From positions 38,487 to 102,486 of the forward strand of contig NMRB01001898.1 in the NCBI GenBank assembly GCA_002633025.1: a stretch of DNA of 64,000 nucleotides, in the 5' to 3' direction. The DNA is from Notospermus geniculatus (taxonomy: Eukaryota; Nemertea; Pilidiophora; Heteronemertea; Lineidae). The translations under genes were made by a program, and so were the position numbers. How positions within the stretch are numbered: position 1 is the first letter of the stretch; each line of letters opens with the position of its first letter. Positions 22,945 through 33,807 of this stretch are shown here, piece by piece. Below the pieces are notes generated by a model. It did not search any database. It saw only the letters and a list, made by a program, of their open reading frames with translations, and had not been told where the DNA came from.

Positions 22945-23022
22945 CTGCAATGAAAACAGTAACAGTAAACACTCTGACTGTGTGACCGGTGATTCCTTTT
23001 CTACAACTACAATAAAAGAAAT

Positions 23023-23134
23023 CCAGGCATTGCTTCATCATGATGAAGCAATGCCTTCAAACCTGTTTTCTGGAAGAACAATTGCGTATACTGCAGTATA
23101 CGCAATTGTTCTTCCAGAAAACAGGTTTGAAGGC
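23023..23134. repeat. Two adjacent perfect palindromes
   Basis: AGGCATTGCTTCATCATGAT opens a 32-bp perfect palindrome, directly followed by an 82-bp palindrome (23053-23134) centred on CTGCAG with no spacer. The open frames here are artefacts of the symmetry. They lie in the SEA intron of locus B. Confidence 0.9.
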
Positions 23135-23218
23135 CGTTCTAGCTCCTTGCAAAATATTATCGGCACTCAAGCACAATGAGGCAACATTGCTGGTGCTGTG
23201 CCAAATGTACAGTACTGG

Positions 23219-23349
23219 CCGACCGCAGAAAGTCCGATAGGGCCACCGATAGGGCTACCGGCGCCTATTGGCCGTTAGTTATTTCCCCATTAACTAAACC
23301 GCAGATAGGCACTAAAAGCACTTAACTATCGGACTTTCTGTGCAGTCGG
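23219..23349. mobile_element. Foldback MITE
   Basis: Ends GGCCGACCGCAGAAAGTCCG and CGGACTTTCTGTGCAGTCGG. The same family forms 31551-31678. Confidence 0.7.
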
Positions 23350-23474
23350 AGCAGGAGTTCCAAATGGGCCGTTTTTTATCGAATCAACTTTTGAACACAA
23401 CCGTAAGGGGGTTGGATAGTATACATGTATATACATGTATATATACCGTATAGTGTGTTCTTGGAGAAACTTAC

Positions 23475-23527
23475 TCGAACCTGACTTCTTTGAATCCTAC
23501 CAGGTCACTGCCCAACTCTTTTCTTAA
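23475..23527 (-). CDS. Locus B second SEA domain, middle exon
   Basis: 53 bp, phase 0-2, encoding LRKELGSDLVGFKEVRFE. Acceptor CTTTTTTAG, donor GTAAGTTT. Same length and phases as the other middle SEA exons. Confidence 0.75.
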
Positions 23528-23689
23528 CTAAAAAAGAAGGAATTATGTCGCGATATTACAATGTATATCAAGATGGTCCCTACAGTGATAATGTGGGGAC
23601 AACTACTCGCAGTTGAATTGCCCAGTGACAGCCAACTTGCGCAAGAAAACTCCCACGTGGTGAGGCGCCTTTTACTTCATTTCACATAC

Positions 23690-23796
23690 CGATTGTTCAA
23701 TCTGTTCCTTTAGATTTTGGAATTCCTGGGAACTGGGATCCTTCAAACTATCTGGGAAGTCCTCGTCTAGTGAAAATGAAATTTCAAGGTCGGACA
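23690..23796 (-). CDS. Locus B second SEA domain, N-terminal third (exon)
   Basis: 107 bp, phase 1-0, donor GTATGTG, acceptor TTTTCCAG. It encodes SDLEISFSLDEDFPDSLKDP then SSQEFQNLKEQIEQS, the SEA N-terminal signature (F-x-x-x-L-x-D-P-x-S). Confidence 0.75.
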
Positions 23797-24109
23797 CTGG
23801 AAAATAGGAATTTGTGTACCAGTAAGTCAAAAAACATAAACTTATACATGAGTTAAGTTGCAAACTTTTCAAATAATTTTAGACAATAATTACTTCAATC
23901 AAGTGCAAGCTGTACAAATGATGTCCTTGTGTACCGCAAATTAATCAGAGCCCATATTCCAAAACCTTGCTAGTAGCTTAGTTGGTTGCTAGTTGGGTAC
24001 ATTGGCCTGTACAAACTAGGCACATAAGTTTTTATGAATGTGGGCCCTGATCCTCAAGCCTTGTGGCAAGAATGGTTCGCTCATCTGGGGGGGGGGGGGG
24101 GGGGGGGGN

Positions 24110-24380
24110 AACTGACACGTCTTCTTAGCGCCATCTTCTTTTTCTCTAACGGTATTGACTGTCACGATGTAATCTGTTCCTGGGGCGAGATTTGATAGGA
24201 CGCTGGATGGAGAGTGGACATCACGTGGAATATCACCAGCTGTTTCTCCATTTGTTGCTGGGTCGATAGTGATTCTGTATCCATCGTAATTGTCAGTCAG
24301 TTTGGGTGCATCAAAGGAAACAGTGGCTGATGTGGTGGATATGGCTGAAACTTGGATTTCGGACTCTATCTCTGGTGGCG
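24110..24380 (-). CDS. Locus B fibronectin type III module, 3' end lost in a poly-G/N gap
   Basis: A phase-1 entry exon (acceptor CAG at 24381) encoding PPEIESEIQVSAISTTSATV through LAPGTDYIVTVNTV. The last bases and the donor are replaced by a G run (24087-24108) and an N at 24109. By comparison with its neighbours the exon should end near 24102, so this is most likely an assembly fault rather than a broken gene. Confidence 0.8.
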
Positions 24381-24399
24381 CTGAAAAAAAAAACAATGT

Positions 24400-24445
24400 G
24401 CTGATGTGCTGGATAAGGCTGGATTTCGGACTATCTCTGGTGGCA
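24400..24445 (-). pseudogene. FN3 exon 5' remnant
   Basis: A 46-bp partial duplicate of the FN3 exon start (PPEI plus ESE-like bases with deletions), preceded by its own acceptor-like TTTTTAG. It lies just upstream of the intact exon start at 24380. Too short and damaged to be functional. Confidence 0.6.
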
Positions 24446-24541
24446 CTAAAAACAAAACAAGAATACGAGTAATGCTCGGTATTCGACAATAACGTGTGTC
24501 ATGGGACTAGTAAAGGATGTCAGAGCAATAAGCCAACTTAC

Positions 24542-24820
24542 ATGTCCTGAACTGACACGTCTTCTTAGCGCCATCTTCTTTTTCTCTAACGGTATTGACT
24601 GTCACGGTGTAATCTGTTCCTGGGGCGAGGTTTGATAGGACGCTGCATGGAGAGTGGACATCACGTGGAATATCAGCAGCTGTTTCTCCATTTGTTGCTG
24701 GGTCGATAGTGATTCTGTATCCATCGTAATTGGCAGTCAGTTTGGGTGCATCAAAGGAAAGAATGATTGATGTGCTGGATACGGCTGGAGCTTGGATTTC
24801 GGACTCCATGTCTGGTGGCA
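24542..24820 (-). CDS. Locus B fibronectin type III module
   Basis: A 279-bp phase 1-1 exon, acceptor TTTTAG at 24821, donor GTAAGT at 24541. It encodes PPDMESEIQAPAVSSTSIIL (the most diverged B strand of the family) and then the standard YDGYRITIDP and LAPGTDYTVTV. It lies between the repeat-swollen FN3 exon and the gapped FN3 exon. Confidence 0.87.
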
Positions 24821-27056
24821 CTAAAAGAAACACCAATATAATATTTTGCTGGTTTTCGAGCAGATTTTAGTGATAAGTTCTCAATGTGGGTGAAGTGTTC
24901 TGTTTTGTGCAACACTGAATGAGCTGCAACGCAATTTATTTCAGCAGATAACACCATGAATATGGTTGTTTGATATACAAATGTATCTAGGATAGTATAT
25001 AATTTCAAAAGGGAATTAAAGACTTTTAAAAGAAAAGCATGGCGAGTATCAGCTGGCCTAAATTGCCACTGTGTATGCATGAGGTATGCCTCGTGTCGTC
25101 CCCAAAGTGATAAGACTGGTTTGCTGGCCAACCCATAGGCTACATGGGCCTACCCAGTGGTCACACCTAGGCTGGACTGATAGGCCTACTCTGTCGAAAC
25201 CTTAGCTGACAAAAATGGCCGCCATCGTTGTCATCACTTGAGAAGTTCAACGCGCTGTTATAGCGTGACCAACCCTTCATTTAGTAAGGTACCATGATTC
25301 AACTCATTCTTTTATGTGTGGCAACAGTCTCAGTGCCTAAATGGTAACTTACGGTACATCATTCATGTATCATTCAAATAGATAGATTTGAAAAGTCTGG
25401 TCTTGGAGGAATTATACTGATGAAACGTAAGGGTACACTGATAATGATCAACCTCGCCACCTTGAATCGCAGTAGGCCTACTGTGGTAGCCTACACTGAC
25501 CACGTCTTTAAAACCTAAAACTAGGTGTCCAAAGGTCAATGGTTACGTCGCCTGCCACGGGATGGCAAACCTAATGGATAGAGTGGCGCTTTAATTATGC
25601 CTGTGGAAAAATAAACATCATCAGTACATGTGTATTGGCTCACTAAGTGACCCTTATTTTCGTGTCAGATTTTTCGTTTCCGTGCGATTGTGGAGTCATG
25701 TTTTGTCCAATGTTATTGATCGTGGTATATATATACGGTGAATTGTATGTAGTTTTGTCTGAGGTCAACGAAATTTTGATACGTTGCATAGTTTTTGAGA
25801 TATTAGGGTTTTTTGGGGCTGAAAGAGCGGATGCGTATCGTGCGTGAGGCTGGATTTCCTTCCTGGCAATGAGAAATGAGTTGGGTCTGTGGAGGACGAA
25901 AATGGGCCGAATCTGATTTGCACGAGCGTGAGTTAATTGGGTAGAATTGTGTACGGAACTTGGCTCGAAAAATATTCAAGTGGTCATTAGTTTTTGTTTG
26001 TCAGTGCGTTTGATTTTCAATAACGTCGTTGTCGAGAGAATAGAGGCCGAATCGACGGATTTTTTCCCAGAAAGCAAGACTAGCCGAACCATACCTGGTC
26101 GCTTGTTTTACTTCAATCGTGTATGCACGGATTACGCTACATGGAGCTTGCGTGCGGTGAAAGTAGGTCACGTTTATTTGGCGATGATGTGTATAGTGGA
26201 TTGTTATTACATAGCATGTTGACCAGCGGCGAACAAATTTTGAGGGCAGTGTGTGTTTGTCTTTGAATATCCTGCGGTAAAGGGTCTGTTGCTTTATTGA
26301 TGAGTGTGTTTGGAGGGGGTAGTTTCTTGACTAGAATCCATTTTTATTACGAAGTGACTATTTATCAAGCCCGGCTTGCTAAACAGTACGCAAAATCGAG
26401 CTTCCCGTATTTCCGGAACCAGGTGATAAATACTCTAACCCTCTCTTCAGTGCGTTGATTGGCACATTGCAAAGATGTGGGGACTACACCCATGAGGTCG
26501 AGGGTTCGATTCCCGTGTGGTCATGATATTTTTTTCATTTTTGTTTCCTTTTCTTTTTTTCCTTTTCTTAGAAAATTATGTTGACTTTCCAAATTTCTAC
26601 CTAGAACAACTGGTTAATTATTTTTTCTTTTAATTAGTGGCGACACTGATAAAATCGTCTACAGAATCGGCGCATCATTATTGCCAGCTCGACGAACAAT
26701 ACTGAATTTTAAGCCTGCTTGTCAAGCTAGCTCGATAAATAACACTGAATCCACGTACTCCTCATCGAGCGGCTTGACAAGTAAGACCGAAAGTAGTGCT
26801 TATTCATCGAGTGGCTCGATAAATAAACCCGGTCTTTTTATTAATCGTTAACCGTCAAATCCAACTTCCTCAGAAAATACAATTAGACATGTGGATCATG
26901 ATGACTCTGATAATTATAAATATTGATACAACCTATTACAGTCGATATTTTTTTAAAAATACAGTCGATGCGAATTGTCCATCTATTTTCTGTCACTCCT
27001 ATTCACAACCCTCCACTTAGTGAGCCCTGTCGCCACCAGGCTTGTTTATTCTTTAC
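24821..27056. other. Long intron, no further exon recognised
   Basis: Two kilobases without an exon I can support. It contains a tRNA-like box near 26500 and repeated CTCGATAAATAA words around 26700-26830. Confidence 0.45.
26456..26524 (+). repeat. tRNA-like promoter box (possible SINE head)
   Basis: GGTCGAGGGTTCGATTCCCG matches a pol III B box, with a looser A-box-like TTGGCACATTGC upstream. An acceptor stem cannot be formed, so it is not an intact tRNA gene. Confidence 0.3.
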
Positions 27057-27677
27057 CTGGGACGGGATCTGGTAATAAGACGCAGGATGGAGAGTGGACA
27101 TCACCAGGCACGGTTGTAGCGCTTACTTCATTTGTTGCAGCGCTTGCTTCATTTGTTGCAGTGCTTGCTTTGTTTGTTGCAGCAGTTGCTTCATTTGTTG
27201 CAGCGGTTGCTTCATTTGTTGCAGTGCTTGCTTCATTTGTTGCAGTGGTTGCTTCATTTGTTGCAGCGCTTGCTTCATTTGTTGCTGCGGTTGCTTCATT
27301 TGTTGTAGCGCATACTTCATTTGTTGCAGCGCTTGCTTCATTTGTTGTAGCGGTTGCTTCATTTGTTGCAGCGCTTGCTTCATTTGTTGCTGCGGTTGCT
27401 TCATTTGTTGCAGCGCTTGCTTCATCTGTTGCTGCGGTTGCTTCATCTGTTGCAGCGCTTGCTTCATTTGTTGCAGTGCTTGCTTCGTTTGTTGCAGCGC
27501 TTGCTTCATTTGTTGCTGCGGTTACTTCATTTGTTGCTGCGGTTACTTCATTTGTTTCTGGGTTGACAGTGGATCCTGAGCCATGGTAATTGCCAGACGA
27601 TTTCGATGGCTCAATGGAAACAGTCCTTGATACGGATACATATGAAACTGGAACAGTGCAATCCGTTTCTGGTGGTG
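27057..27677 (-). CDS. Locus B FN3 module expanded by heptad repeats
   Basis: A 621-bp (207-codon) exon, acceptor ...TAG at 27678, donor CAG|GTAAAG at 27056, phase 1-1 like its sisters. It opens with PPETDCTVPVSYVSVSRTVS (FN3 strands A-B) and GNYHGSGSTVNPETNE, then 21 copies of a seven-residue unit TNEASAA/TNEATAA, then PGDVHSPSCVL and ends at VPG. The unit matches TNGETAA in the unexpanded FN3 exons, so the array grew from that loop. Strand F and beyond (DYTVTV...) are missing: the bases after CCAG differ from the parent so that GTAAAG appears, suggesting a new donor shortened the exon. It may act as a Thr/Ser-rich spacer rather than an FN3 fold. Confidence 0.72.
27113..27557 (-). repeat. 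21-bp minisatellite, 21 copies, coding
   Basis: A 21-bp unit (plus strand GTTGCAGCGCTTGCTTCATT plus one base) runs in frame through the exon. All six frames stay largely open because of the 3-multiple period, producing Cys-rich, Gln-rich and Val/Ala-rich shadow frames. Confidence 0.92.
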
Positions 27678-28198
27678 CTAAACGAAAAATATAAGCATTT
27701 ATAAAGGTGAAGGGATACCTACGCACAAAATAATGCTCGCCCTGGCATAAAATTGAAAAATCGATATCTTTTCTATGACCTAAAATAATCTATTACACCA
27801 AGTTTATTACTTAAGTATAAACCCTGCTCCGTATATTCTCATAAAAAATTGTGAATTTTTGTTAGGAGTAACGTTATTAATTAACTTTTAATTAGACCCT
27901 CAAATTTCATCTTCGGGGCGAAATTCTGAATCTTGGCTACCGACTGCGCTGTTCCAGATTATACCATTACACAAAGACAAACAGTATTCGGGTGCCTATA
28001 GAGTTTTCTCCAAAAAATCATTTCAGTCACCCGTTATAAACTAATTAACGTGTAAAAATGCAGGTGTAAACTGGAAAACCATGGCACACAAATAATTAGC
28101 CTGTGGTAAACCTAAGCCCCTTTCCCCAGTTCTTGAAGATTGTGTGCTTTTAATAATAGTGAAGCAAGGAAGGCACACCAATAAAATACTAATATCAC

Positions 28199-28462
28199 CT
28201 TCTTGCATTTTCTTCTCTGAACTTCTGTTCTGACTCTCCTGATGTCCCGACAATGTCACTGGACTTGCTAACCCATTCGTTGGACAGGCGCGGGGCCCCT
28301 GACGGGCGTCGTTCTCGGTGTTAGTTTGACTGATTGTGATGCTGCCTTCGCTGTAGACATTGCCAAAGCACCCTATAGCTAATCCGCTGACTGTACATGC
28401 CTGGTTAACGTTTCCTGTTTCACTGGCCTGGGTAGCGTTTTCATCAGCATTGGTGCAGTTAA
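28199..28462 (-). CDS. Locus B module X (unknown domain) exon
   Basis: A 264-bp phase 1-1 exon: acceptor CTTTTAG at 28463, weak donor GTGATA. It encodes NCTNADENATQASETGNVN, then SGLAIGCFGNVYSEGSITIS and Q-T-N, then a Ser-rich tail. It is related to 60020-60307 and 62702-62914: all begin N-C-x-x-x-D-x-N and share a (G)-x-[IV]-x-[IL]-x-Q segment. I do not recognise the family. It sits between SEA and the swollen FN3 exon. Confidence 0.55.
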
Positions 28463-28528
28463 CTAAAAGAAAAGGACTTCGTCATATGTGTTCAGTATGT
28501 TTTATACGGTTTATTCCCACTTCGCCCC

Positions 28529-28611
28529 TTCCCATTTCGCCCCCTAACGGTAAATCCATTAAATGCTGGTAGCTAACCCTAACCAATAACCATTAGGGGG
28601 CGAATTGGGAA
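28529..28611. repeat. Hairpin repeat
   Basis: TTCCCATTTCGCCCCCTAA paired with TTAGGGGGCGAATTGGGAA around a 45-bp loop. Confidence 0.75.
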
Positions 28612-28645
28612 AGTATAGGCCTACACAGGCAAGTAATAACAGGTT

Positions 28646-28703
28646 AAGCGGCGAATCCACTGACGCGATTTTTGCCAAAATCGCGTCAGTGGATTCGCCG
28701 CTT
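28646..28703. repeat. Near-perfect 58-bp palindrome
   Basis: AAGCGGCGAATCCACTGACG and its complement around TTTTGCCAAAA. The ends resemble those of 29280-29430 (AAGCGGGTGATCCACTG), so one foldback family. Confidence 0.85.
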
Positions 28704-28827
28704 TAGGAAATAAAATACGCATTGAAGTGGTGGGCAACTACGAGCTCACGCAACACACGTCATTTGGGAAGTAGTTACGTACTTTTATGTTACAAATTGG
28801 ATTTTTGGATTTGATTTTTACTCTTAC

Positions 28828-28958
28828 AATAAATGTTAATGGTATCTGGGTCAATTCTCATGCACGAGAAGCTTTTCAGAAGTGCCTTCTTGATCAATGT
28901 CGCGTCTTCAACGTTTCCTCGATATTGGACCTTGACATATACTTTGATCGAACCTTCT
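28828..28958 (-). CDS. Locus B first SEA domain, C-terminal third (exon)
   Basis: 131 bp, phase 2-1; acceptor TTTCCTCTTCAG, donor GTAAGAG. It encodes EGSIKVYVKVQYRGNVEDAT and a following helix. The G-S-I-K-V autoproteolysis-type site is retained, as in locus A. Confidence 0.75.
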
Positions 28959-29279
28959 CTGAAGAGGAAATACAACCAAGGTCAATACAGGAACATGCCC
29001 GTTAAATGATGAAGGTGATTCGCTCATAGTATTGAGTAGGCCTAATATGACAGAATATTGTGCAAAGCTGCGGCGTTAATATCATAATGTACGATTTGCG
29101 CCAAAAATTTCAAACTTCTGACATGACGTTTTCCCAAACAGTTAAAAAACGGATAGATACATGTACACGTTGGCCTATTTTTACTTTGGCAAAACCAGTT
29201 TTTCCGTAGAATTCAAATTATTTTTATGAAAAGTTACGACTATTTTGAAGTAGATGCGGAGCCTGAGGCCCGACTTGGT

Positions 29280-29430
29280 AAGCGGGTGATCCACTGTTGC
29301 GATTTTGGCTTGAGACGGGGTTGCGTTCCCTTGCGATCACCTTATAAGGACTTCCGATTGCCCTATAAGGTAACTGCAAGGGAACGCAACCACGTCTCAA
29401 GCCGAAATCGCAACAGTGGATCACCCGCTT
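29280..29430. repeat. Foldback element, 151 bp
   Basis: Arms of about 65 bp (AAGCGGGTGATCCACTGTTG...) paired end to end, with TATAAGG-rich loop sequence. It lies 23 bp from the adjacent SEA-middle exon donor side. Confidence 0.85.
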
Positions 29431-29452
29431 TAGCAACTAACTAAATACTTAC

Positions 29453-29505
29453 TCGAATCGTACTGACAATACGGCTCCTAGATCATCACCACATGCATTT
29501 CTTAA
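29453..29505 (-). CDS. Locus B first SEA domain, middle exon
   Basis: 53 bp, phase 0-2, encoding LRNACGDDLGAVLSVRFE. Acceptor CTTTTCTAG, donor GTAAGTAT. Very close to the locus A copy. Confidence 0.75.
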
Positions 29506-29881
29506 CTAGAAAAGCAAGGAACAAATGAATGTACATACATGTAATTAACAACAATTTAATTGCCCAATCTTGACTTCAGTTATTGCTGGTGAAATATCTG
29601 TGAATCTTGGTCATTTAGGGCAGTTTCTTTTACAACGAATTCATTGTTGAACATGAAATAATTTAACGGGTTCCTATGCCAAGACATAGCTTCCCATCTG
29701 ACTCGAACCCACAGACCCTCGCATTTGTTGTTGATCCTCACATTCATTGAAAATGATTGAATATGATTGTGTAGTCGGGGAGAAAGGAATAAGACCTTGA
29801 CATCTTTCTAAACAGCAGAGTGATAAAGTAGTATTTGCAGTGCAACAGATATGTGCATCAGTTTTAAACAGGTTCTCCTAC

Positions 29882-29988
29882 CATGCGTATTATTTTTTCC
29901 TTGAGACTGTTGTACGCCTCGGAGTTTGGGTCCTTCAAATCAAATCTGAAGTCCTGGTCTAAGGAAAAGGAAATTCCAACGGTGGACA
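29882..29988 (-). CDS. Locus B first SEA domain, N-terminal third (exon)
   Basis: 107 bp, phase 1-0, acceptor GGTTTTGCAG, donor GTAGGAG. It encodes STVGISFSLDQDFRFDLKDP then NSEAYNSLKEKIIRM, nearly the same as locus A 2737-2843. Confidence 0.75.
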
Positions 29989-30010
29989 CTGCAAAACCAA
30001 TTATTTGATA

Positions 30011-30602
30011 CAGGGTGGGCCAAAAAAATGTCACCATTACATGTAATTATGAAATTCTTGTCATTTCCACAAAAATTAACATATTTCTCTAAAATTCAGT
30101 TGAATCATAGTTGAAGCCTTAGATTTTCATCCAAAAGCATCAATGGATCCAGCAAGTCGATATTCAGGCAAGAGAGGTCAAAGATTGTGGAGGTGTATTT
30201 TGCGACCAAATCAGTAGTCCTCACTCAGCGACAATATTCAGGAGGGACTTTCCCAGGAGAAATGCAGCCAGCAGACTCACAATCAGGCGTCGCCTGGGCA
30301 AATTGAGGGAAATGGGAAATATTGGCGATAAAAATAAAGGACACAGTGGCCAGCCACGGTCTGCAAGGTCAAACGACAATATTGGGACTCTGAGACAACA
30401 TGATTCAGAGAGGGGGCGCATGGATTGAACACGTCGTTAATTATTGAACTGTGTCCAGAAATGATGACATAACAGGAGGCTAATAGTATCAAACAAAAAT
30501 TTCATGCTTCTGAGACAGATTTCTGAACAAAAATTGAAAAATATCCACGCATAAAAAGGTAGTGCACAATCAGAATTGGTAACATTTTTTCGGCCCACCC
30601 TG
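30011..30602 (+). mobile_element. Internally deleted mariner element
   Basis: TA duplications (30009-30010 and 30603-30604) bracket inverted ends CAGGGTGGGCCAAAAAAATG. Inside, on the plus strand from 30243, the frame reads RDFPRRNAASRLTIRRRLGK then KNKGHSGQPRSARS, the N-terminal HTH region of a mariner-type transposase. The catalytic DDE/D region is absent, so the copy is non-autonomous. Confidence 0.8.
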
Positions 30603-30898
30603 TACATGTAGAGTGTCCAAAAATATGCAAAAAAATCAAAACATCAGGAATTGAACAACAATTCTTCGAAAAGCAATTTTCCTTGGTTCACAACAATCCG
30701 ATAAAAACAAAGCTGTAAATATCGAAGAGAAAATTCTCTGGCCATTTTAATGTTTGTTTTAAAAATCAAATCATTGCACCCTTTTGATACGTCACACACA
30801 CTCAGAAAGCATAGCTGAGACCCCATAATGGAATGAATTGAAGCTATCACACGAAAAGATTATATAAGCCTTTAACTATAAAATGTTGGCAAACTTAC

Positions 30899-31177
30899 AT
30901 GTCCTGAACTGACACGTCTTCTTTACACCTTCTTGATTTCCACTAACAGTATTTACTGTCACGGTGTAATCTGTTCCTGGGACGAGATTTGATAGGACGC
31001 TGGATGGAGAGTGGACATCACGTGGAATATCAGCAGCTGTTTCTCCATTTGTTGCTGGGTCGATAGTGATTCTGTATCCATCGTAATTGTCAGTCAGTTT
31101 GGGTGCATCAAAGGAAACAGTGGCGGATGTGCTGGATATATTGGAAACTTGAATTTCGGACTCTATCTCTGGTGGCA
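30899..31177 (-). CDS. Locus B fibronectin type III module, exon 2
   Basis: 279 bp, phase 1-1, acceptor TTTTTAG at 31178, donor GTAAGT at 30898. It encodes PPEIESEIQVSNISSTSATV, NYDGYRITIDP and LVPGTDYTVTVNTVSGNQEG. Nearly identical to 31980-32258, suggesting recent duplication or gene conversion. Confidence 0.88.
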
Positions 31178-31550
31178 CTAAAAAAAAACAAGAATACTGC
31201 TTAGTTGCTAAGTCAGAGACTTTAAGGATGAAGAAGAGACTCAGTTGCTTCATTCAGAAATTACGCCCACTGCGAGATGGTATCACTGATGATGTCATAG
31301 AATTGTCCAGACATCAGCAATCAGATTCCATTGTTAAGTTTCAGAATGCCAAGAGACGCCAGATTAAAAAAATATATTTTGCTCCAAAAAAGAAAAGCTT
31401 CTTTTGAGCAAAGATCGTCTGAGAAGACGTTTATCATAGGAACCTACAGTTCTACGGAAACTGAACGAAAAAGTAATCTACGAAAGTGTAAAAAATGGTA
31501 CATGTAGGAAGAAGTGTTTGCCAGGAAGAGAAGAGTGAGAAAAAAGACAG

Positions 31551-31836
31551 GGCCGACCGCAGAGAAACTCCGACAGCACTAACAAGGCCTAACAGAGAAA
31601 TTTTATAAATGGTAAAAGGCATTGCATACCTCTCTCTCAGGCACTGTGTTAGTGCTATCGGAGTTCGGCGGTCGGCCCAGGGCCCGGTTGCACGAAACTC
31701 ACGACAGCACTATCTTGGTGTTAGCGCTATCTTCATGTTAGATGACGTAAAAATCCATTGTTCTTTTACGTCATTTAACATCAAGATAGCGCTAACACCA
31801 AGATAGCGCTGTCGTAAGTTTCGTGCAACCGGGCCC
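31551..31836. repeat. Two back-to-back foldback elements
   Basis: 31551-31678 has ends GGCCGACCGCAGAGAAACTC and an inverse GAGTTCGGCGGTCGGCC. 31680-31836 has ends GGGCCCGGTTGCACGAAACT and its inverse, with inner TAGCGCTA arms. They touch with a one-base gap. Confidence 0.85.
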
Positions 31837-31979
31837 AGGTCAAATAAGCTTGAGACTACGGGCAGTTTGTTATAAAAATCACCCGAGTGGAATTACTCCT
31901 TTAGAGTACGGTATTCGACAATAACAGCCACTTCGTGTGTCACGGGACTGAAGGATGTCAGCGCAATAAGCCAACTTAC

Positions 31980-32258
31980 ATGTCCTGAACTGGCACGTCT
32001 CCTTAGCGCCATCTTCTTTTTCTCTAACAGTATTTACTGTCACAGTGTAATCTGTTCCTGGGACGAGATTTGATAGGACGCTGGATGGAGAGTGGACATC
32101 ACGTGGAATATCAGCAGCTGTTTCTCCATTTGTTGCTGGGTTGATAGTAATTCTGTATCCATCGTAATTGTCAGTCAGTTTGGGTGCATCAAAGGAAACA
32201 GTGGCGGATGTGCTGGATATATTGGAAACTTGAATTTCGGACTCTATCTCTGGTGGCA
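31980..32258 (-). CDS. Locus B fibronectin type III module, exon 1
   Basis: 279 bp, phase 1-1, acceptor TTTTAG at 32259, donor GTAAGT at 31979. It encodes the full FN3 set PPEIESEIQVSNISSTSATV, YDGYRITINP, LVPGTDYTVTVNTVREKEDG. It is the first FN3 exon after the locus B ankyrin exon, and the phase-1 joint would read S-S-T-V-P-P-E-I. Confidence 0.88.
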
Positions 32259-32519
32259 CTAAAACAAAACAAGAATATTGCTAAGTCACCGACTTTCAGG
32301 ACAACGACTCAATGAACATGAGGCTCGTCAGTTGGTTCATATTCCCGTTTCGCCTTTCCCCATTTAGCCTTCTTTTTCCCATTGATAAAGCACAGGCTTT
32401 GAGGATATGGATTTGGTTCATTCCGAAATTATGCCTAATTTTTTCGAATTGATAGATCTATCAGTTCGATGGAATGGTTAAATATTTTTGTTGAGAAACC
32501 TGCCAAGCGGATCGAATCT

Positions 32520-33100
32520 CAACCATTTTTCACCCCGAGGCCCATCAGGGTCTTCGGGGTATTGTCATCACGCTGGCGTCTATGTGTGCGTCGTCTGTCG
32601 TCGTCGTCGTCACGCAAACGACGCGAACGCTCTAACTTGAGAATGCTTCGGAATTTTCATCTCAAATTTTGTATGGTGATACCTCATGACATGACGCTTC
32701 TCGCTATTGAAAATCGGCCGGATCTGATTCATACTTTGGCCACCAGGGGGCAGATATTGAAAACACAAAATTTGCGATTACTCCTAAACTGGTCATCGAA
32801 ACTTCATTAAATTTTTATGGTGGGTGTATCCAGTGAGGGTACACAACATATCAGACGGGTTTTTGATTTGACCTACATTTCAAGGTCGCACAGGTCAAAA
32901 GCTGAAATCTGATTGGTCAACGACGTGAACACTCTAACTTGAGAATGCTTTGGAATTTTAGTCTCACATTTTGTATGTTGATACCTCATGACATGACGCT
33001 TCTCGCTATTGAAAATCGACCGGATCTGATTCCTACTTTGGCCACCAGGGGGCACATAGTGAAATGACAAAATTTGCGATTACTCCTAAATAGTCATCGA
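32520..33100. repeat. Two-unit tandem repeat, about 300 bp period
   Basis: CTCTAACTTGAGAATGCTT, GATACCTCATGACATGACGC and TTTGGCCACCAGGGGGCA occur twice (near 32630 and 32935). A GTCGTCGTC run lies near 32600. The design resembles the array in 12357-13281 (GAC/GTC run plus CCACC-GG-GG words). Confidence 0.7.
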
Positions 33101-33807
33101 TAGTCCTCGAATATTGGTTCACAAGGTGACCTTTATTTTTAACACTGTCTGGTCAGTCTGTCGTGTATGTCTGGCAATATTTTCAGCTGTATCTCAGTTG
33201 TTGAAGGAGCAACAGGCGTGTAGTCATATTCTATGGTTGTCTTTAATTTGTGTGAGAATTTTCGAACAGAAATGCTGTGAAATTTTTTACAGAGGTTTTT
33301 TTTGGGCTGATTTTAGCGGATATCGGTTGCTGAACGATAAACTTCTTGGAAGGTGGCGAAATATGATGTCGGTTGTATATTAGAATTTATAATTCCTAAA
33401 AATTTTGCCTTTCTATGATGAGTTGGTGAAATTGCTGAAGTTGACGTTGACGTGGAATTATATAGGCAAATTTCGAGGTTATCCTGCAGCGGGGCCTCTT
33501 TTTCTTTGGCGCGTAGGGCTATTACTTTATTCGCGGTGAGTGAGTGAAGCGGTTTACTGTTGTATAGCCTACGCATGCAGTGCGCACGTATATAGTAGAT
33601 CTATACATGTATATTGCGTAATGTTATTGTGCTAATTATGCTGCTCTCGCCCAAGGATAGTTAATCACTGGTTGTTGTGTATCCGCCATCTGCCATTACA
33701 TCTGTGTGTTTATCTGCCATTACACGGCTGCTGAAGCCTGGGGACTAATGAGGCCGAGTGCAACCCCTGAAATCACCTAATGTGATACCTGTCGCCGCCA
33801 GGCTTGT
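33101..33807. other. No gene recognised
   Basis: T-rich intron sequence of locus B without a supportable exon. It ends with the recurring word GTCGCCGCCAGGCTTGTTT. Confidence 0.4.

Noticed and set aside
26456-26524. Functional tRNA gene
   Set aside because: Only the B box is convincing; the 3' end has no complementary 5' strand for an acceptor stem.
26975-27589. Val/Ala-rich, Cys-rich and Gln-rich frames around the 21-bp minisatellite
   Set aside because: All are shadow frames of the coding 21-bp repeat. Only the minus frame continues into FN3 sequence with correct splice sites.
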